This document shows positions 1-10,395 of a DNA stretch of 64,000 nt, in pieces (position 1 is the first letter of the stretch; each line of letters begins with the position of its first letter). Source of the stretch: Spirodela intermedia (taxonomy: Eukaryota > Streptophyta > Magnoliopsida > Alismatales > Araceae); the NCBI GenBank assembly GCA_902729315.2, contig LR746274.1, forward strand, positions 7,375,037 through 7,439,036, given 5' to 3'. The notes under the pieces were generated by a model. That model was not told the origin of the DNA. It saw only the letters and a program-made list of their open reading frames with translations, and made no database searches. A program made the position numbers and the translations under genes.

Positions 1-245
1 GAGCAAACATCATTGGGGCGAGCATGTATGAAAAAGGATCATATGGATCTTCACAAATTTTCAAACCTACTGAACTTCCTCCTTACCAGTTGGATTGTCA
101 ACGAAATTCATCATCGACAACATTTCTAATGGGCCAAGAATAATACGTACTTTGTTCAAAAAAATTGGACACATTGCATATCTTTAAGAAAAGAAACTTG
201 TAGAGAAAAAAATGGCACAGGGTGACCGGTACATTTACAGGGTAC

Positions 246-358
246 CTTCAAATCTAAGAACTCCACGTCGATTGTGAACTTCCGTCAAAGACTGAATTCA
301 TCACCAGGAAAATTCCTCTGTAGCAGCTTCTCAAGTAGTATAACGTGGAAAACGGGTA
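246..358 (-). pseudogene. BTB/POZ gene exon (upstream exon), decayed copy
   Basis: Read on the minus strand, this 113-nt segment has an acceptor CCAG at 359-362 and a donor AAG|GTACC at 245. It encodes a stretch ending in RKFTIDVEFLDLK, which resembles the region before the BTB domain in plant At1g21780-type BTB proteins. The reading frame is broken by a TGA at 285-287, and the segment is 6 nt shorter than its copy at 26294-26412, which reads CGA there. The following exon of this gene lies left of the window. The family call is from memory of the motif. Confidence 0.55.
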
Positions 359-1953
359 CTGGATTAGAGGATACAAGTAAATAAATCTATTGTCGTGCAC
401 AAGTCCACATGAACACTACATTGCCTTCTCCCTCTCAGAAAGAACAAAGCCAAGTCACCCACACCAAAGCTGCATCTTCCATGATGATATAATGTACACA
501 AAAAGGGAGAAGAATGGACTGATCGATGCCCGTTTTAGAAAACGAGCCATTCTCAGGAATGTGACACGTTGCTTCTAGTTACAGGAATGAGGGAAAAATA
601 GCCAATTGCTTTCCATAAGAAGAACGAAGAAGGAGAAGAAGATAGAGATGAAAATGCCAAGAACATGTATTCACTCAAAGAGGACTGATGACAATTCTTC
701 ATGGAGGACGGTTCTAGTACACTGTCACATTTTACTGGTTGCTGTAAATCAAGAAATGGAGAAACGTCGAGGGCTTCCGATGTGAAAGAGGAAGGGGAGG
801 GAGGTGAGATAGAGAGAGAAAAAAAGTGAGAGAAAGAGGTACAATTTTAATAGGAGTCCTTATTTCAGATGTGGAGTGGTTCCAAAGGCGTTGCTGCTTC
901 ACCTTATTTCAGACAAAATAAAACCCCTGACTCCCCATGTCTCTGTCCTTTACCTTACATAAGGTCTAGGGTTCCCAGGGCGAGAGAGAGAGGGAGAACA
1001 TATCAAACTTGAGTGGTCTCGATCTCCCCACCTCCTCCCCTGAACTATGTTATGATTAATGGGAATCTGTGATTCATATTCCACATCTCTGAATAATTGA
1101 GCTGATCTTAGTTGTTCTTCTCTCTGTCTCTCTCCTTCTCCCTCTCTCTCCCTCTCTCTCTCTCTCTCTCCTTGTGCTTTGCATCTTGTTACTCAATTAA
1201 ATGGGGCCATTAGATTGGGATTTATTTAGCTCCACTGAAAATTGCTTTGGCATTGGTTCGACCGATCACCTTTCCTGAGCTTGTTGGTAAAATCCAGGTC
1301 CTGTAACCAAGAGATGGTTCATGCAGTGAAAAGTAATGTGGCTCACGAAGTTTAGTAGTTTTCCAGGTGTGGCCCCCAAATTTTGCACGCTTGTAGAGGG
1401 TATTTTTAATTCGAAATTCCATACAACTAAATCGAGAAAAGTGCACTCGTTGAAACAAGTGAGAAGAGGATCCGCTGAGCTTTCAGGCGGGGTGTGCCCA
1501 CAGTACCGACGACCCCTTACCAAGAGCCTGCATCAATCTGCCGAACGGTCCACTGTGGAGGTACAAGAGAGGCTCGATGGAAGGCATACAGATCCTTTAC
1601 CGATCCTGCCGGACAGAACCCACCCACCTATTCACTTCGGCCCGATTTACTCGGCCCATTTTTTATCCTACGGGGTTGGGTCCTTTCTCGCCCTGCATGG
1701 CAATTCCGTTACAGTAATTTCATAAAAACCCTCTACATGAGTTCTCTTGTGGTTCTAACCTATTCAAGAACCTCGCCATCCTGGCGCCGCCGGCCGGTTT
1801 ACAGGCGAAAAAGGCCTTACAGGTTACAGAGGAGGTGGGAGACGATACTTAGCCCCGGTAAAGACAGCGACAGAGAGAGAGAGAGAGAGGCGGAGGTAGA
1901 ATTAAAATGAGCTTCCACTGGTGTCCGGTACCCTGCTCGACAGGAGGCTCCTT
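359..1953. other. Non-coding spacer between BTB exon and LARP1-like gene
   Basis: No gene is recognised here. Short open frames on both strands (for example 390-578 and 1336-1725) are not supported by codon pattern or family motifs. The stretch from about 997 is the start of a local duplication that returns at about 4945. It contains a (TC)n tract and, near 1867-1890, a (GA)n tract. Since the LARP1-like gene runs leftwards, 1000-1953 is its downstream flank and could hold further 3' exons or a 3' UTR that I cannot identify. Confidence 0.5.
1117..1171. repeat. (TC)n microsatellite
   Basis: An interrupted TC/CT tract. Counterparts at 5065-5094, 27171-27228 and 31147-31182 differ in length, as expected for replication slippage between duplicate copies. 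Related GA tracts sit near 3020-3037, 5756-5785 and 6916-6930. Confidence 0.9.
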
Positions 1954-2935
1954 CTACCTTCGAATCAGCCACTTTTTCCACGTCCCCCTCCTCCTCATTT
2001 TGCCATCCTGCGAAGTCAAGATCGACGCACACATCAGCCGAACTAGACAAAAAATCCACAGGTTCGATCAGGTTTCCAGATCCAGGGTCGGAAGACTCAC
2101 CATCACCTCCACCTCCACGGTGGGAGAAGGCTGCAGCGACCGCAGTATGAGCACCACATCGTTCGTCAGCCGTTTCACCTGCGAGGAAATGCCTTGGTTC
2201 AACCCCCCACGGAGATCCAAGGGGAGAGAAATCGGCGGCAGCAGTCGGAATGACAGTCGCTTACCCTCGGAAAGCTGGCGATGGTATGCACGCTCACCCA
2301 GCCTTCCTCGTCCATCTGCATCTTCAGGTGGACGTTTCTCGCCAGATTGTCCTCGCTGCGCAGATTCCAGTCCGTCGTTAATGGATCCAGGCGCAAGATC
2401 GGCGATCATCGAAATCGGTACAGAGACGGAGAGAGGGGTACCTGAAGTAGTATTCGATCTGCGTCCGCAGAAGGAGGGTGACGATCTCGGTCCCCAGACG
2501 AGGAGTACTCGGAGGAGGAGAAGGAGCGAGAGGCATGAGCTGGGGGGGGCCATAGCTCCGTCCCGGCTGGTAAACCGTGCAGAGATACGGGGGAGGGAGA
2601 GCGTAACCAGAGAAACCGCCGTAGTAGGGAGGAGTCGGCGGGGGACCCCACTGTCTGTGGGCGTGGCGGCGGTGGAAGTCCTGTTGCCCGTGGAAGCCCG
2701 CCATCCTCAGCTTCCTCGGGGAAGACGATGCCGGGAGAAAAGAGGATGGAGAGATGGAGGGAGAAGAGGAGGAAGAGATATAGGGAGAAGAGGAGAGTTT
2801 GAACGTTGGCGGGCTGGGCCCTGGCGGGAACTCAACTGTAGAGCAGGGCAGTTGCGGGCGTTGCGGAGTATCCACATACCGCGGAGCGGCAAGCTTGTGG
2901 AGCGGACTTTCCAGAAGGATCTTCGTCGCATCCAT
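1954..2935 (-). CDS. LARP1-like La-motif protein, four exons, intact copy
   Basis: Predicted exons on the minus strand are 2935-2442, 2355-2265, 2178-2107 and 2007-1954, with introns of 86, 86 and 99 nt that start GTACC, GTAAG and GTGAT and end in AG. Phases match, giving 236 residues ending in TAG at 1954. Residues 1-150 are Ser/Pro-rich with His-Arg and Pro-Tyr runs, as in plant LARP1 N-termini. The La motif follows: QIEYYF, then EDNLARN, then MDEEGWVSVHTIASF, then SPTVEVE joined to DGKMRRR and WKKW, matching the LARP1 order. LARP1 proteins bind mRNA and control translation of TOP mRNAs. Odd points: residues at the usual Asp and Phe of the RNA pocket (RDxF) read Asn and His, and nothing follows the La motif, so this is short for the family. 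A GTAGA donor at 1957 could extend it. Expression is unknown. Confidence 0.68.
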
Positions 2936-3919
2936 CGGATACGTGGAATTCAGGGATGCACTCTCGCGCCGACCACACCCGAAACCAGCTAACAGGTTGT
3001 TTATACCAGAGGGAGTGGGGAAGAGAGAGAGAGAGAGTTGTACAGAGGGATTTCTAACGTTAGTTTAAGGTAATGGGCTTCGGTGCATGACATGCACGTG
3101 ATGAGTCTTGTGTGTGGGGTTTTTTAATTTGGCTGTTTCAATTTCTAGATGATTTATTATTTATTACTTAATGAGTATGGACTACTGAATTTCTTATACC
3201 TTATATCCAAACAATATTTGATATTATTTCTTACTTAAATGCTTTCTGTGTTAGGTGTTACGTGTTAAACTTGAATTTCTCAAAAATTCGAAAGCAACAA
3301 AATTGGAAATAATTAAAACATCTCCACTTAGGGTAGGGAAGATGTCTTCAATGTTAGTAGATACACTAAATACAGATTTGATTATCAGAAGTAATAATTT
3401 TATTATTTCATTAAAACATTGCACTAAAATATGTTCCATACATTATGCTACCACGTGACATAAATTTTATACACTGTCATAGAAGGCTTTATATTGGGCG
3501 TGTTGGGAAAACCTGATAGTATTGTGAAAAAAAATGAGATGTCCGAATCTCATTTGCACAGCGCTCGACTCTAGAGTCTTGATCGATGTCCAAGTGGTCC
3601 GTGCTCTGCTGACTTGTTTGGTACACACGCGGGGTAAGTGAGGGAGATATACGAGCGAGTTCGCAACCTGTTTGGGCTGTGTGTAGAGGTGAGGGTTTTG
3701 GGGAAGTCAAAGGGGCGGATCACTGTACATACAGAACTAAACCGCTTATGCAAAATTCCTCACATACATGAGCAGAGAATCGCACCGCGTCTGGGGGCTG
3801 GGCTACGTGTCGAAGGGGATGATGACCCACGTGCGGGCACTGTAGAGTATAAACAAGTTCCCCCTACCCCGCTGACAAAAGTAACCGGTGCCGTGTGAGG
3901 AACTGCCCTACACAGGATT
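2936..3919. other. Upstream region of LARP1-like copy and BTB 3' flank
   Basis: No gene is seen. The segment contains a (GA)n tract near 3020-3037, which in minus-strand terms is a CT-rich leader just upstream of the LARP1-like start and is typical of plant 5' UTRs. Further upstream it becomes AT-rich (3100-3480) and matches 6960-7405 of the second local copy. From about 3490 to 3919 it is unique to the BTB side. Confidence 0.5.
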
Positions 3920-4479
3920 TCAGACGGTCAGCATCGCCTGGCACATCTCGACCAGGAGTTCACAACGTTGGCGTCGCGGAAGAAGTCGTAAATGCCTTCA
4001 CCGACGTCGTAGATCTTGCCGAAGTCAAAGAGGAAGGTGAAGCAAGATCTTCTTCAGGCGGTGGAGCTGGTAAATCCATGCCTCGCGGAGCCTCTCGAGC
4101 ACGTTGCCAGAGATCAGGTCCTCCAGAAGGCTCTCCTCACAGCACTCCTTCAGGTCGGCAAGGTCGTGCTTCTTGGCGGCCGCGAGCAGCGCCACCGGGT
4201 GCTTCAAGAAGACCTCTTGCCGGACGACGCCGTAGAGGTAGTTCAAGAGGGCCCCGCAGGCTTCCAAGGACACGTCCTTGATCACAATGACGGAGGACTT
4301 CTCCTCCCGGTCGTCGTCCAGCAACATTCTCTTCAAGACAGGTGAGCTCGCCGTCAGGAGGGCCTTGTGTGCGCGCAACGTGCCGCTGGCCGCGTTCATG
4401 GTGATGTCCGCGTGGATATCCTCTTCCAGCGTGTGAGAGAGGCACAAGCGTGTGCACTCTGTCGCCAGAGACTGCATAA
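3920..4479 (-). pseudogene. BTB/POZ protein, last exon, two frameshifts
   Basis: The minus-strand exon starts after an acceptor GAGCAG at 4480, and the first Met codon is at 4475-4477. The frame carries a BTB domain: EEDIHADIT, LRAHKALLTASSPV, then VSLEACGALLNYLYG, then AAAKKHDLADLKECCEESL and SGNVLERLREAW. This is the order of plant At1g21780-type proteins, which act as Cullin3 ubiquitin-ligase adaptors. The frame breaks near 4043-4046 (one extra base after LKK), continues as LFDFGKIYDVGEGIYDFF in another frame, breaks again just before ELLVEMCQAML, and ends with TGA at 3920-3922. The upstream exon is absent from 4480-5100. It is therefore probably non-functional, although the truncated 150-residue BTB part stays open from Met 4477. 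Confidence 0.75.
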
Positions 4480-5061
4480 CTGCTCGAAGCGCCAAATTGA
4501 AGATGCCTCTCCGCCTTGGTTCCACGGGAAGAAGAAGAAGAGGAAAAGAGGAGTAGAAGACGATTAGCGACTGATGATCGTATTTCAATCCTTAACACCG
4601 GGAGAAGTTCTTAGAATATATGCACATCTGTAGTTCAGATTGAAATTGGAGAAAACACCATATGGGCGAGTCTGTATGAAAAATAATGATACAGATCTTC
4701 TCAAATTATCAGATCTAGTGAACTTCCTCCTTACCGGTTGGATTCGCAACGAAATACACATGACCCACTGGCCCATTAGTCCACATGTGTTCTACATGTT
4801 GATGCCCAAGTTGGACCTAGTTGGGTTAGCTTGGTGTAAATTGTTGTTTCACCACCACATGAAGATTTGGGATCAGCCGTAATATCTCTTGAATCTCTCC
4901 TGTCTTTATGTTTTTTACAACATCTTCATTTTTATTATTAAAGCAACATACCAAACTTGAGTGGTTTTGATCTTCCCACCTCCCCCCTCGACTATGTTGT
5001 GATTCATAGGAATCTGTAGTCCATATTCTACATCTCTAGATAATTGAGCTGATCTAAGTTG

Positions 5062-5098
<37 letters not shown>

Positions 5099-5847
5099 CA
5101 AGTGCTTTGCATCTTGTTACTCAACTGAATGGGGCCATGAAAGCTTGGGATCTATTTAGCTCCACTGAAAATGTGCTTTGGCATGGGTTCGATGGATCAC
5201 CTTTACGGGGCTTCTCGGTGAAACCCAGGTCCTGTAAACAAGAGATGGTTCAATGCGGTGAAAAATAATGTGACTCACGAAGAATACTAGTTTCCCAGGT
5301 GTGGGCGCCAAATTTTGCACACTCGTGGAGGGTATTTTAATTCAAATTTCCTTACAACTAAATCGAGATAATTGCATGTGTTCAAACAGGTGAGGAGAGG
5401 ATCTGCTGGGCTTTCAGCCTGGGGTCCACACTACTGACGACCCCATGCCAGGAGCCTGGATCAGTCTGCCAAACGGTCCACAGTGGGGGGGTACAAGAGA
5501 GGCTCGATTGGAGTCATAATGCTTCTTTACGCATCCGGCCCGACAGAGCCCAGTCCGCCAGCCCACCCACCCATCACTTCAGCCCATTTTATTCGCCCCA
5601 TTTTTCATCCTTCGGGGTCGTTTCCCCCCTGCAAGGCATTTCCGTTACAGTAATTTCATAAAAACCCTCTGCATGAGTTTTCCTGTGCTTCTCGCAGGGC
5701 TACAGACGCAGAGGGGCTCACAGAGGAGGTGGGAGACGATACGTAGCCCCGGTAGAGAGAGAGACACAGAGACAGAGAGAGAGGCGGAGGTAGAATTAAA
5801 ATGAGCTTCCACTGGTGTCCGGTACCCTGCTCGACAGGAGGCTCCTT
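4480..5847. other. BTB upstream flank and LARP1 copy 2 downstream flank
   Basis: No gene is recognised. 4590-4765 matches 25980-26160 (the upstream flank of the other BTB copy), so it is ancestral BTB intron or flank. From 4945 it matches the LARP1 downstream flank at 997 onward, including a (TC)n tract at 5065-5094 and a (GA)n tract near 5756-5785. Short frames overlapping the tracts are low-complexity. Confidence 0.5.
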
Positions 5848-6828
5848 CTACCTTCGAATCAGCCACTTTTTCCACGTCCCCCTCCTCCTCATTTTGCCAT
5901 CCTGCGAAGTCAAGATCGACGCACACATCAGCCGAACTAGACAAAAAATCCACAGGTTCGATCAGGTTTCCAGATCCAGGGTCGGAAGACTCACCATCAC
6001 CTCCACCTCCACGGTGGGAGAAGGCTGCAGCGACCGCAGTATGAGCACCACGTCGTTCGTCAGCCGTTTCACCTGCGAGGAAATGCCTTGGTTCAACCCC
6101 CCACGGAGATCCAAGGGGAGAGAAATCGGCGGCAGCAGTCGGAATGACAGTCGCTTACCCTCGGAAAGCTGGCGATGGTATGCACGCTCACCCAGCCTTC
6201 CTCGTCCATCTGCATCTTCAGGTGGACGTTTCTCGCCAGATTGTCCTCGCTGCGCAGATTCCAGTCCGTCGTTAATGGATCCAGGCGCAAGATCGGCGAT
6301 CATCGAAATCGGTACAGAGACGGAGAGAGGGGTACCTGAAGTAGTATTCGATCTGCGTCCGCAGAAGGAGGGGGACGATCTCGGTCCCCAGACGAGGAGT
6401 ACTCGGAGGAGGAGAAGGAGCGGGAGGCATGGGCTGGGGGGGGCCATAGCTCCATCCCGGCTGGTAAATGGTGGAGAGATACGGGGGAGGGAGAGCGTAA
6501 CCAGAGAAGCCGCCGTAGTGGGGAGGAGACGGCGGGGGACCCCACTGTCTGTGGGCGTGGCGGCGGTGGAAGCCCTGTCGCCCGTGGAAGCCCGCCATCC
6601 TCAGCTTCCTCGGGGAAGACGATGCCGGGAGAAAAGAGGATGGAGAGGTGGAGGGAGAAGAGGAGGAAGAGATATAGGGAGAAGAGGAGAGTTTGAACGT
6701 TGGCGGGCTGGGCCCTGGCGGGAACTCAACTGTAGAGCAGGGCAGTTGCGGGCGTGCGGGGTATCCAAATACCGCGGAGCGGCAAGCTTGTGCAGCGGAC
6801 TTTCCGGAAGGATCTTCGTCGCATCCAC
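5848..6828 (-). pseudogene. LARP1-like La-motif gene, copy 2, frameshifted N-terminus
   Basis: The exon layout equals that of the gene at 1954-2935 (exon 1 ends at 6336; the other exons are at offset +3894), and all splice dinucleotides are kept. A one-base deletion near 6753-6757 (GGCGTGCGG against GGCGTTGCGG) puts the MDATKI start out of frame with the Pro-rich region and La motif. Translation could still begin at an internal ATG (6596-6598, MAGFHG) or from an upstream-open frame, so the La motif itself remains readable. The same Asn/His substitutions in the La pocket are present. It is a probable pseudogene or N-terminally altered paralogue. Confidence 0.62.
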
Positions 6829-8157
6829 CTGACACGTGGGACGCAGGGATGCACTCCCGCCCCGACCACACCCGAAAGGAACTAACAGGTTGTTTATCCC
6901 AGAGTGAGCGGGGAAGAGAGAGAGAGAGTCGTACAGAGGGATTTCTAACGTTAGTGTAAGGTAATAGCCGTCGGTGCGTGACATGCACGTGATGAGTTGT
7001 GTGTGTGTGGGTTTTTAAATTTGGCTGTTTCAATTTGTATCTCAATTATTATTCATTACTAAATGAATATTGAGTACATAATTTCTTATACCTTATCGCC
7101 CAAACAATATTTTGTATTATTTCTTACTACAGTGCTTTACGTGTTGGATGTTATAAGTCAGCTCGCTTCTTACCAAGAGCTAAAATAAAAAAATCTAAAG
7201 CAACACAAGTAGAAATAATTAAAATATCTCTATTGAGGGTAGAGAAGATGTCTTGAATGTTAGTAGATACACTAAATACACACCTGATTATTATAAATAA
7301 TAATTTTAGTATTTGGTTAAAATATTATTGTAGAGATATGTTTTATACATTATACTACCTTGTGAGATAAATTTTATCCACTATAATAGAAGGCTTTATA
7401 TTGTGTACTCTTAATGTGATACTCTTGTTATTTTTAGCAATGCCATTTTGAAAAAAATTGCTTGAATATAGTGTGTGTAATATATATATATGTATATATT
7501 TGCAAAAAAAATTCAAGTTTGGATTGTAATTTCTTATGAAGGAAATAAATGCAAAAAAGTCAATGAAGTATAATTAGGTGTTTTGCAAGTGTTTTATATG
7601 AACATCTCTAGACATATTTATTCATATGTAGTCCTCAAATATTGAATATTTTTATTTAGTTAACCTTTATTTCTTGTTATCATACATATGAAGAAACAAT
7701 GTATAAGGCTATAGAATAGATAAAATAGAAACAATGTATATGAACAATGTATAAGGAGAGAACAATAGTGCAGGAAAAGACACGCTTCGTGTGACTTGAA
7801 CCCACCAATGACTAATTAGAAGTTAGATGCCTACATTAAAAAACTATAATGGAAGACTAACACAACCACAAGGGGAAAGAATTACAGCTTATAATAGAAA
7901 AGACAAACATAAGAACATATAAGAAGTGAATGAATTAAACTCAACAATGCACCAACCAAATTTTAACATCATTCACAAAAAGACTATAAATACACATAAT
8001 TACCATAAAATCTATTATCAAAAACTAGACTATAGTGAAGATATATGGAGATTACTATTCAAATATTAGAAAATAATTACGATAGAAGTTAATGTAGTCT
8101 AAGAGAAGACTCTAAATTCTAAAGGGACTATAAAGACTAAACTGAGTCTGGTGGGGT
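6829..8157. other. AT-rich spacer between LARP1 copy 2 and the retrotransposon
   Basis: No gene is seen. 6829-7405 is the upstream flank of the LARP1-like gene, with a GA tract near 6916-6930. 7406-8157 is AT-rich single-copy sequence within the unit. A possible tRNA-derived remnant lies near 7782-7860: on the minus strand, TCTAACTTCTAATTAG resembles an anticodon arm and GGGTTCAAGTC fits a Pol III B box. I did not find a 5' half, so this is only a weak SINE or tRNA-relic hint. Confidence 0.4.
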
Positions 8158-8256
8158 TTATAAGTCTTTATTATCATGAGTTAATAATTAGTAAATAATA
8201 TAGTTTTAGCCTTAACTCATGATAAATAGACTTATATTTGTGTTAAAATGTGAAAT
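8158..8256 (+). repeat. 5' LTR remnant, first ~100 bp only
   Basis: The segment matches the start of the full LTR (ATAAGTCTTTATTATCATGAG and onward to TTGTGTTAAAATGTGAAA), then switches at about 8257 to gag sequence equivalent to 24218 onward. About 1.5 kb of LTR, the primer site and the first half of gag are missing. Confidence 0.8.
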
Positions 8257-8900
8257 TCTTATAATTCTAATTAGAGGAGTATTTTTTCATGGAGAGACCC
8301 AAATAATATTCAAAATCTAGAAGCACTTAGACCTAATTCAAACTCTAAATTTCATCTAAAATAAAAAAACAGATTTCAAAAAATCAGCCCTCTCAAACCC
8401 AATCTGATATTATGGAAATGATGCAACAAATGAGCCAAATGATGCAACAAATTATGAATCAAATGATGCTGCAACATAAACAAATTATAGAGGCTCTTGG
8501 GAATAAGAGAGAAGAGGGACAACTACCTAGTCAGCCCCTAGAAAATCTAGAGAACTGTCCAACAATAGGATTTCAACAAGGGGAGTCTAGTAGCATGAAT
8601 CTAGGAAAAACCCACGAAATGAAAATGTTAGAATAGTGAATGCATTGAGAAGTGGTAAGATCTTACTTGATCCTTTCCCCAAACATTAGAAGAAAAGGAA
8701 AAGATAGACAGCCCAAAACAAAATCAAATAGGAGTAGAAGAAGATTTTATAGATTCTACCAAGGAAATTTCGAAAGAGAGGACAACCATTCCATTTCCTA
8801 AAGCTCTAGAGCCTAGACAAAGAAAGAAAAAGGAACACAATGAAGAAATAAAGAAAATTTTACAAGATATGTAAATTAATCTTCCTTTACTCACTACCAT
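8257..8900 (+). pseudogene. Gag C-terminal part with Met/Gln coiled region
   Basis: The open part 8412-8636 encodes a Met/Gln-rich helical segment (MEMMQQMSQMMQQIMNQ). A later frame reads VNALRSGKILLDPFP at about 8637-8680, the 'LRSGK' signature found between gag and protease in plant Athila/Tat polyproteins, and then PFPKALEPRQRKK. Several stops (for example TAG at 8634-8636 and near 8686) break it. The N-terminal gag (capsid) half is deleted. Confidence 0.7.
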
Positions 8901-9420
8901 TAAACATATTCCTAAATATGTTAAAGTTTTGAAAGAAATGTATACACCAAAAAGAACACCTAGAGTAGAAAAATTATGTATACATACTAGTGCTTTATTA
9001 TTAAATCAATTACCATATAAATTGAGGGATATGGGTGCCTCTTTAATTTTGTGTGGTATTGGTGGATCTATTTTTCAAAATACATTACTTGACACTAATG
9101 CTAGTATTAATTTATTACCTCCAAGTATTTGTGATAAATTTAATATTACTAATCTTAAACCTTCTATTATTACCTTACAATTTGTTGATAGATCTATAAA
9201 ACATCCTAAAAGTATTTTAGAAAATGTGATAGTGACAATTAAAGGGTGTAAGTTTCTAGCTGATTTTGTAGTGGTAGAAATGGATTTTAATGGATAGTTT
9301 TATGATACACCAATCATCCTATGAAGATCATTTTTGCATACAACAAAGATGAATATTGATTTTATCATAGGTATTATGAAAATTTTATATGGAGATCAAT
9401 CAGTAGAAATTAAAATTTTT
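8901..9420 (+). pseudogene. Retropepsin-like protease, damaged active site
   Basis: The open stretch 8929-9297 encodes LNQLPYKLRDMG, then LLDTNASINLLP where the family has a D-L/T-G-A-S active site, then TLQFVDRSIKHP and ILENVIV. Gly of the catalytic triad is Asn. A stop follows DFNG, and the usual ILGRPFL flap-side motif is destroyed in this copy (stop at its Gly), while the unit-2 copy still has it. The role in the family is polyprotein cleavage. Confidence 0.78.
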
Positions 9421-10395
9421 GAGGTAGCAAATGATCTTATGAAATCCCAAGTATATGATTAACATACCATAGATCTTCTAGATGATTTTCATGATCCAGA
9501 TGTTATTGATGACTATGTGCTGGAAGAATTAGAGGAAGTAGAGAATATAAATTTGAGAGAAAAGAAAGAGGAAGATCATCTGAATTTAGAGTTGAGACCT
9601 CTTCCCTCTAGTTTAAAATATATGTTTTTGGAGGAAAATAATTCATTTCCTATTATTATTGTAGTTGATTTGAGTGATGAATAGGAAGAAGAATGATTAG
9701 ATGTACTTTGAAAAAATAAGAAGGCTATTGAGTGAAAAATGAATGATCTAAGAGGCATTGATATGAGTGTATACATGTATAATATATATCTAAAGGAGGG
9801 GGCTAGGACTAGCAGGGAACCACAATGAAGATTAAATCCTAACATGATGGAAATTGTAAAAAAATAAATTTTAAAGTAGTTGGTTGTTGATATTATTTAT
9901 CCTATTTCAACTAGAAAATGGCTTAGTCCTATACAAATGGTGCCAAAAAAAATCAGGGATCACGTTTATAAAAAACATAAATGGGGATGAAATACAAACA
10001 AGATTAACTAACAGTTGGAGGGTTTGCATTGATTATAGAAAATTAAATTCAGTTACTAGAAAAGATCATTTTCCCCTACCATTTACTAATCAAATTCTAG
10101 AAAAATTAGTTGAAAAAAACTTTTTTTGTTGTCTAAATGGATACTCTAGTTATAATCAAGTTTATATAAACCCTTTAGATCAAGAAAAAATAACTTTCAC
10201 TTGTCCATTTGGTACTTTTACTTTTAAATGCATGCCTTTTGGTCTGTGTAATTATCTAGCCACATTTCAAAGATGTATGTTGTCTATTTTTTCTGATATG
10301 ACAAGAAAATATATGAAAATTTTTGCGGACGATTTTTCTATTTTTGGTGAATCATTTAATGAATGCTTAAATCATTTATAGCATGTACTTGAGAA
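9421..10395 (+). pseudogene. Reverse transcriptase, catalytic Asp lost
   Basis: The linker with LRPLPSSLKYMFL (about 9595-9630) and RLNPNMMEIVKK (about 9831) leads into RT. The open part 9884-10381 carries WRVCIDYRKLN, KDHFPLPF, CCLNGYSSYNQ, FTCPFGTF, MPFGLCN and FADDFSIFGES. In this copy motif A has Asn where the catalytic Asp (LDGYS) should be, and the YxDD box reads FADD. Stops and frameshifts occur upstream (for example near 9680-9720 and 9960-10000). Confidence 0.85.

Larger units (their letters stand above)
997..3497. repeat. Local duplication, LARP1 copy 1 (partner 4945-7402)
   Basis: The flank, the (TC)n tract, the whole LARP1-like gene and its AT-rich upstream region recur at 4945-7402, with a gene offset of +3894. 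Divergence is visibly higher than between the 26-kb units, so this duplication is older than the 26-kb tandem event. The same pair exists in unit 2 at about 27051-29550 and 31026-33487. Confidence 0.88.

Noticed and set aside
390-578. 62-codon frame, identical in both units (26444-26632)
   Set aside because: Conservation is explained by the tandem duplication; no motif, and it lies in spacer near a BTB exon on the other strand.
1907-2992. Long plus-strand frame of 361 codons (copies at 5801-6832, 27550-29046, 31886-32917)
   Set aside because: It is antisense to the LARP1-like exons; its Arg/Ser/Gly-rich composition is what the complement of Pro/Ser-rich coding DNA gives, and the minus strand has splice sites and a La motif.
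4016-4345. Plus-strand frames over the BTB exon (also 3895-4281, 30097-30426)
   Set aside because: Antisense shadows of the BTB domain, with no motif of their own.
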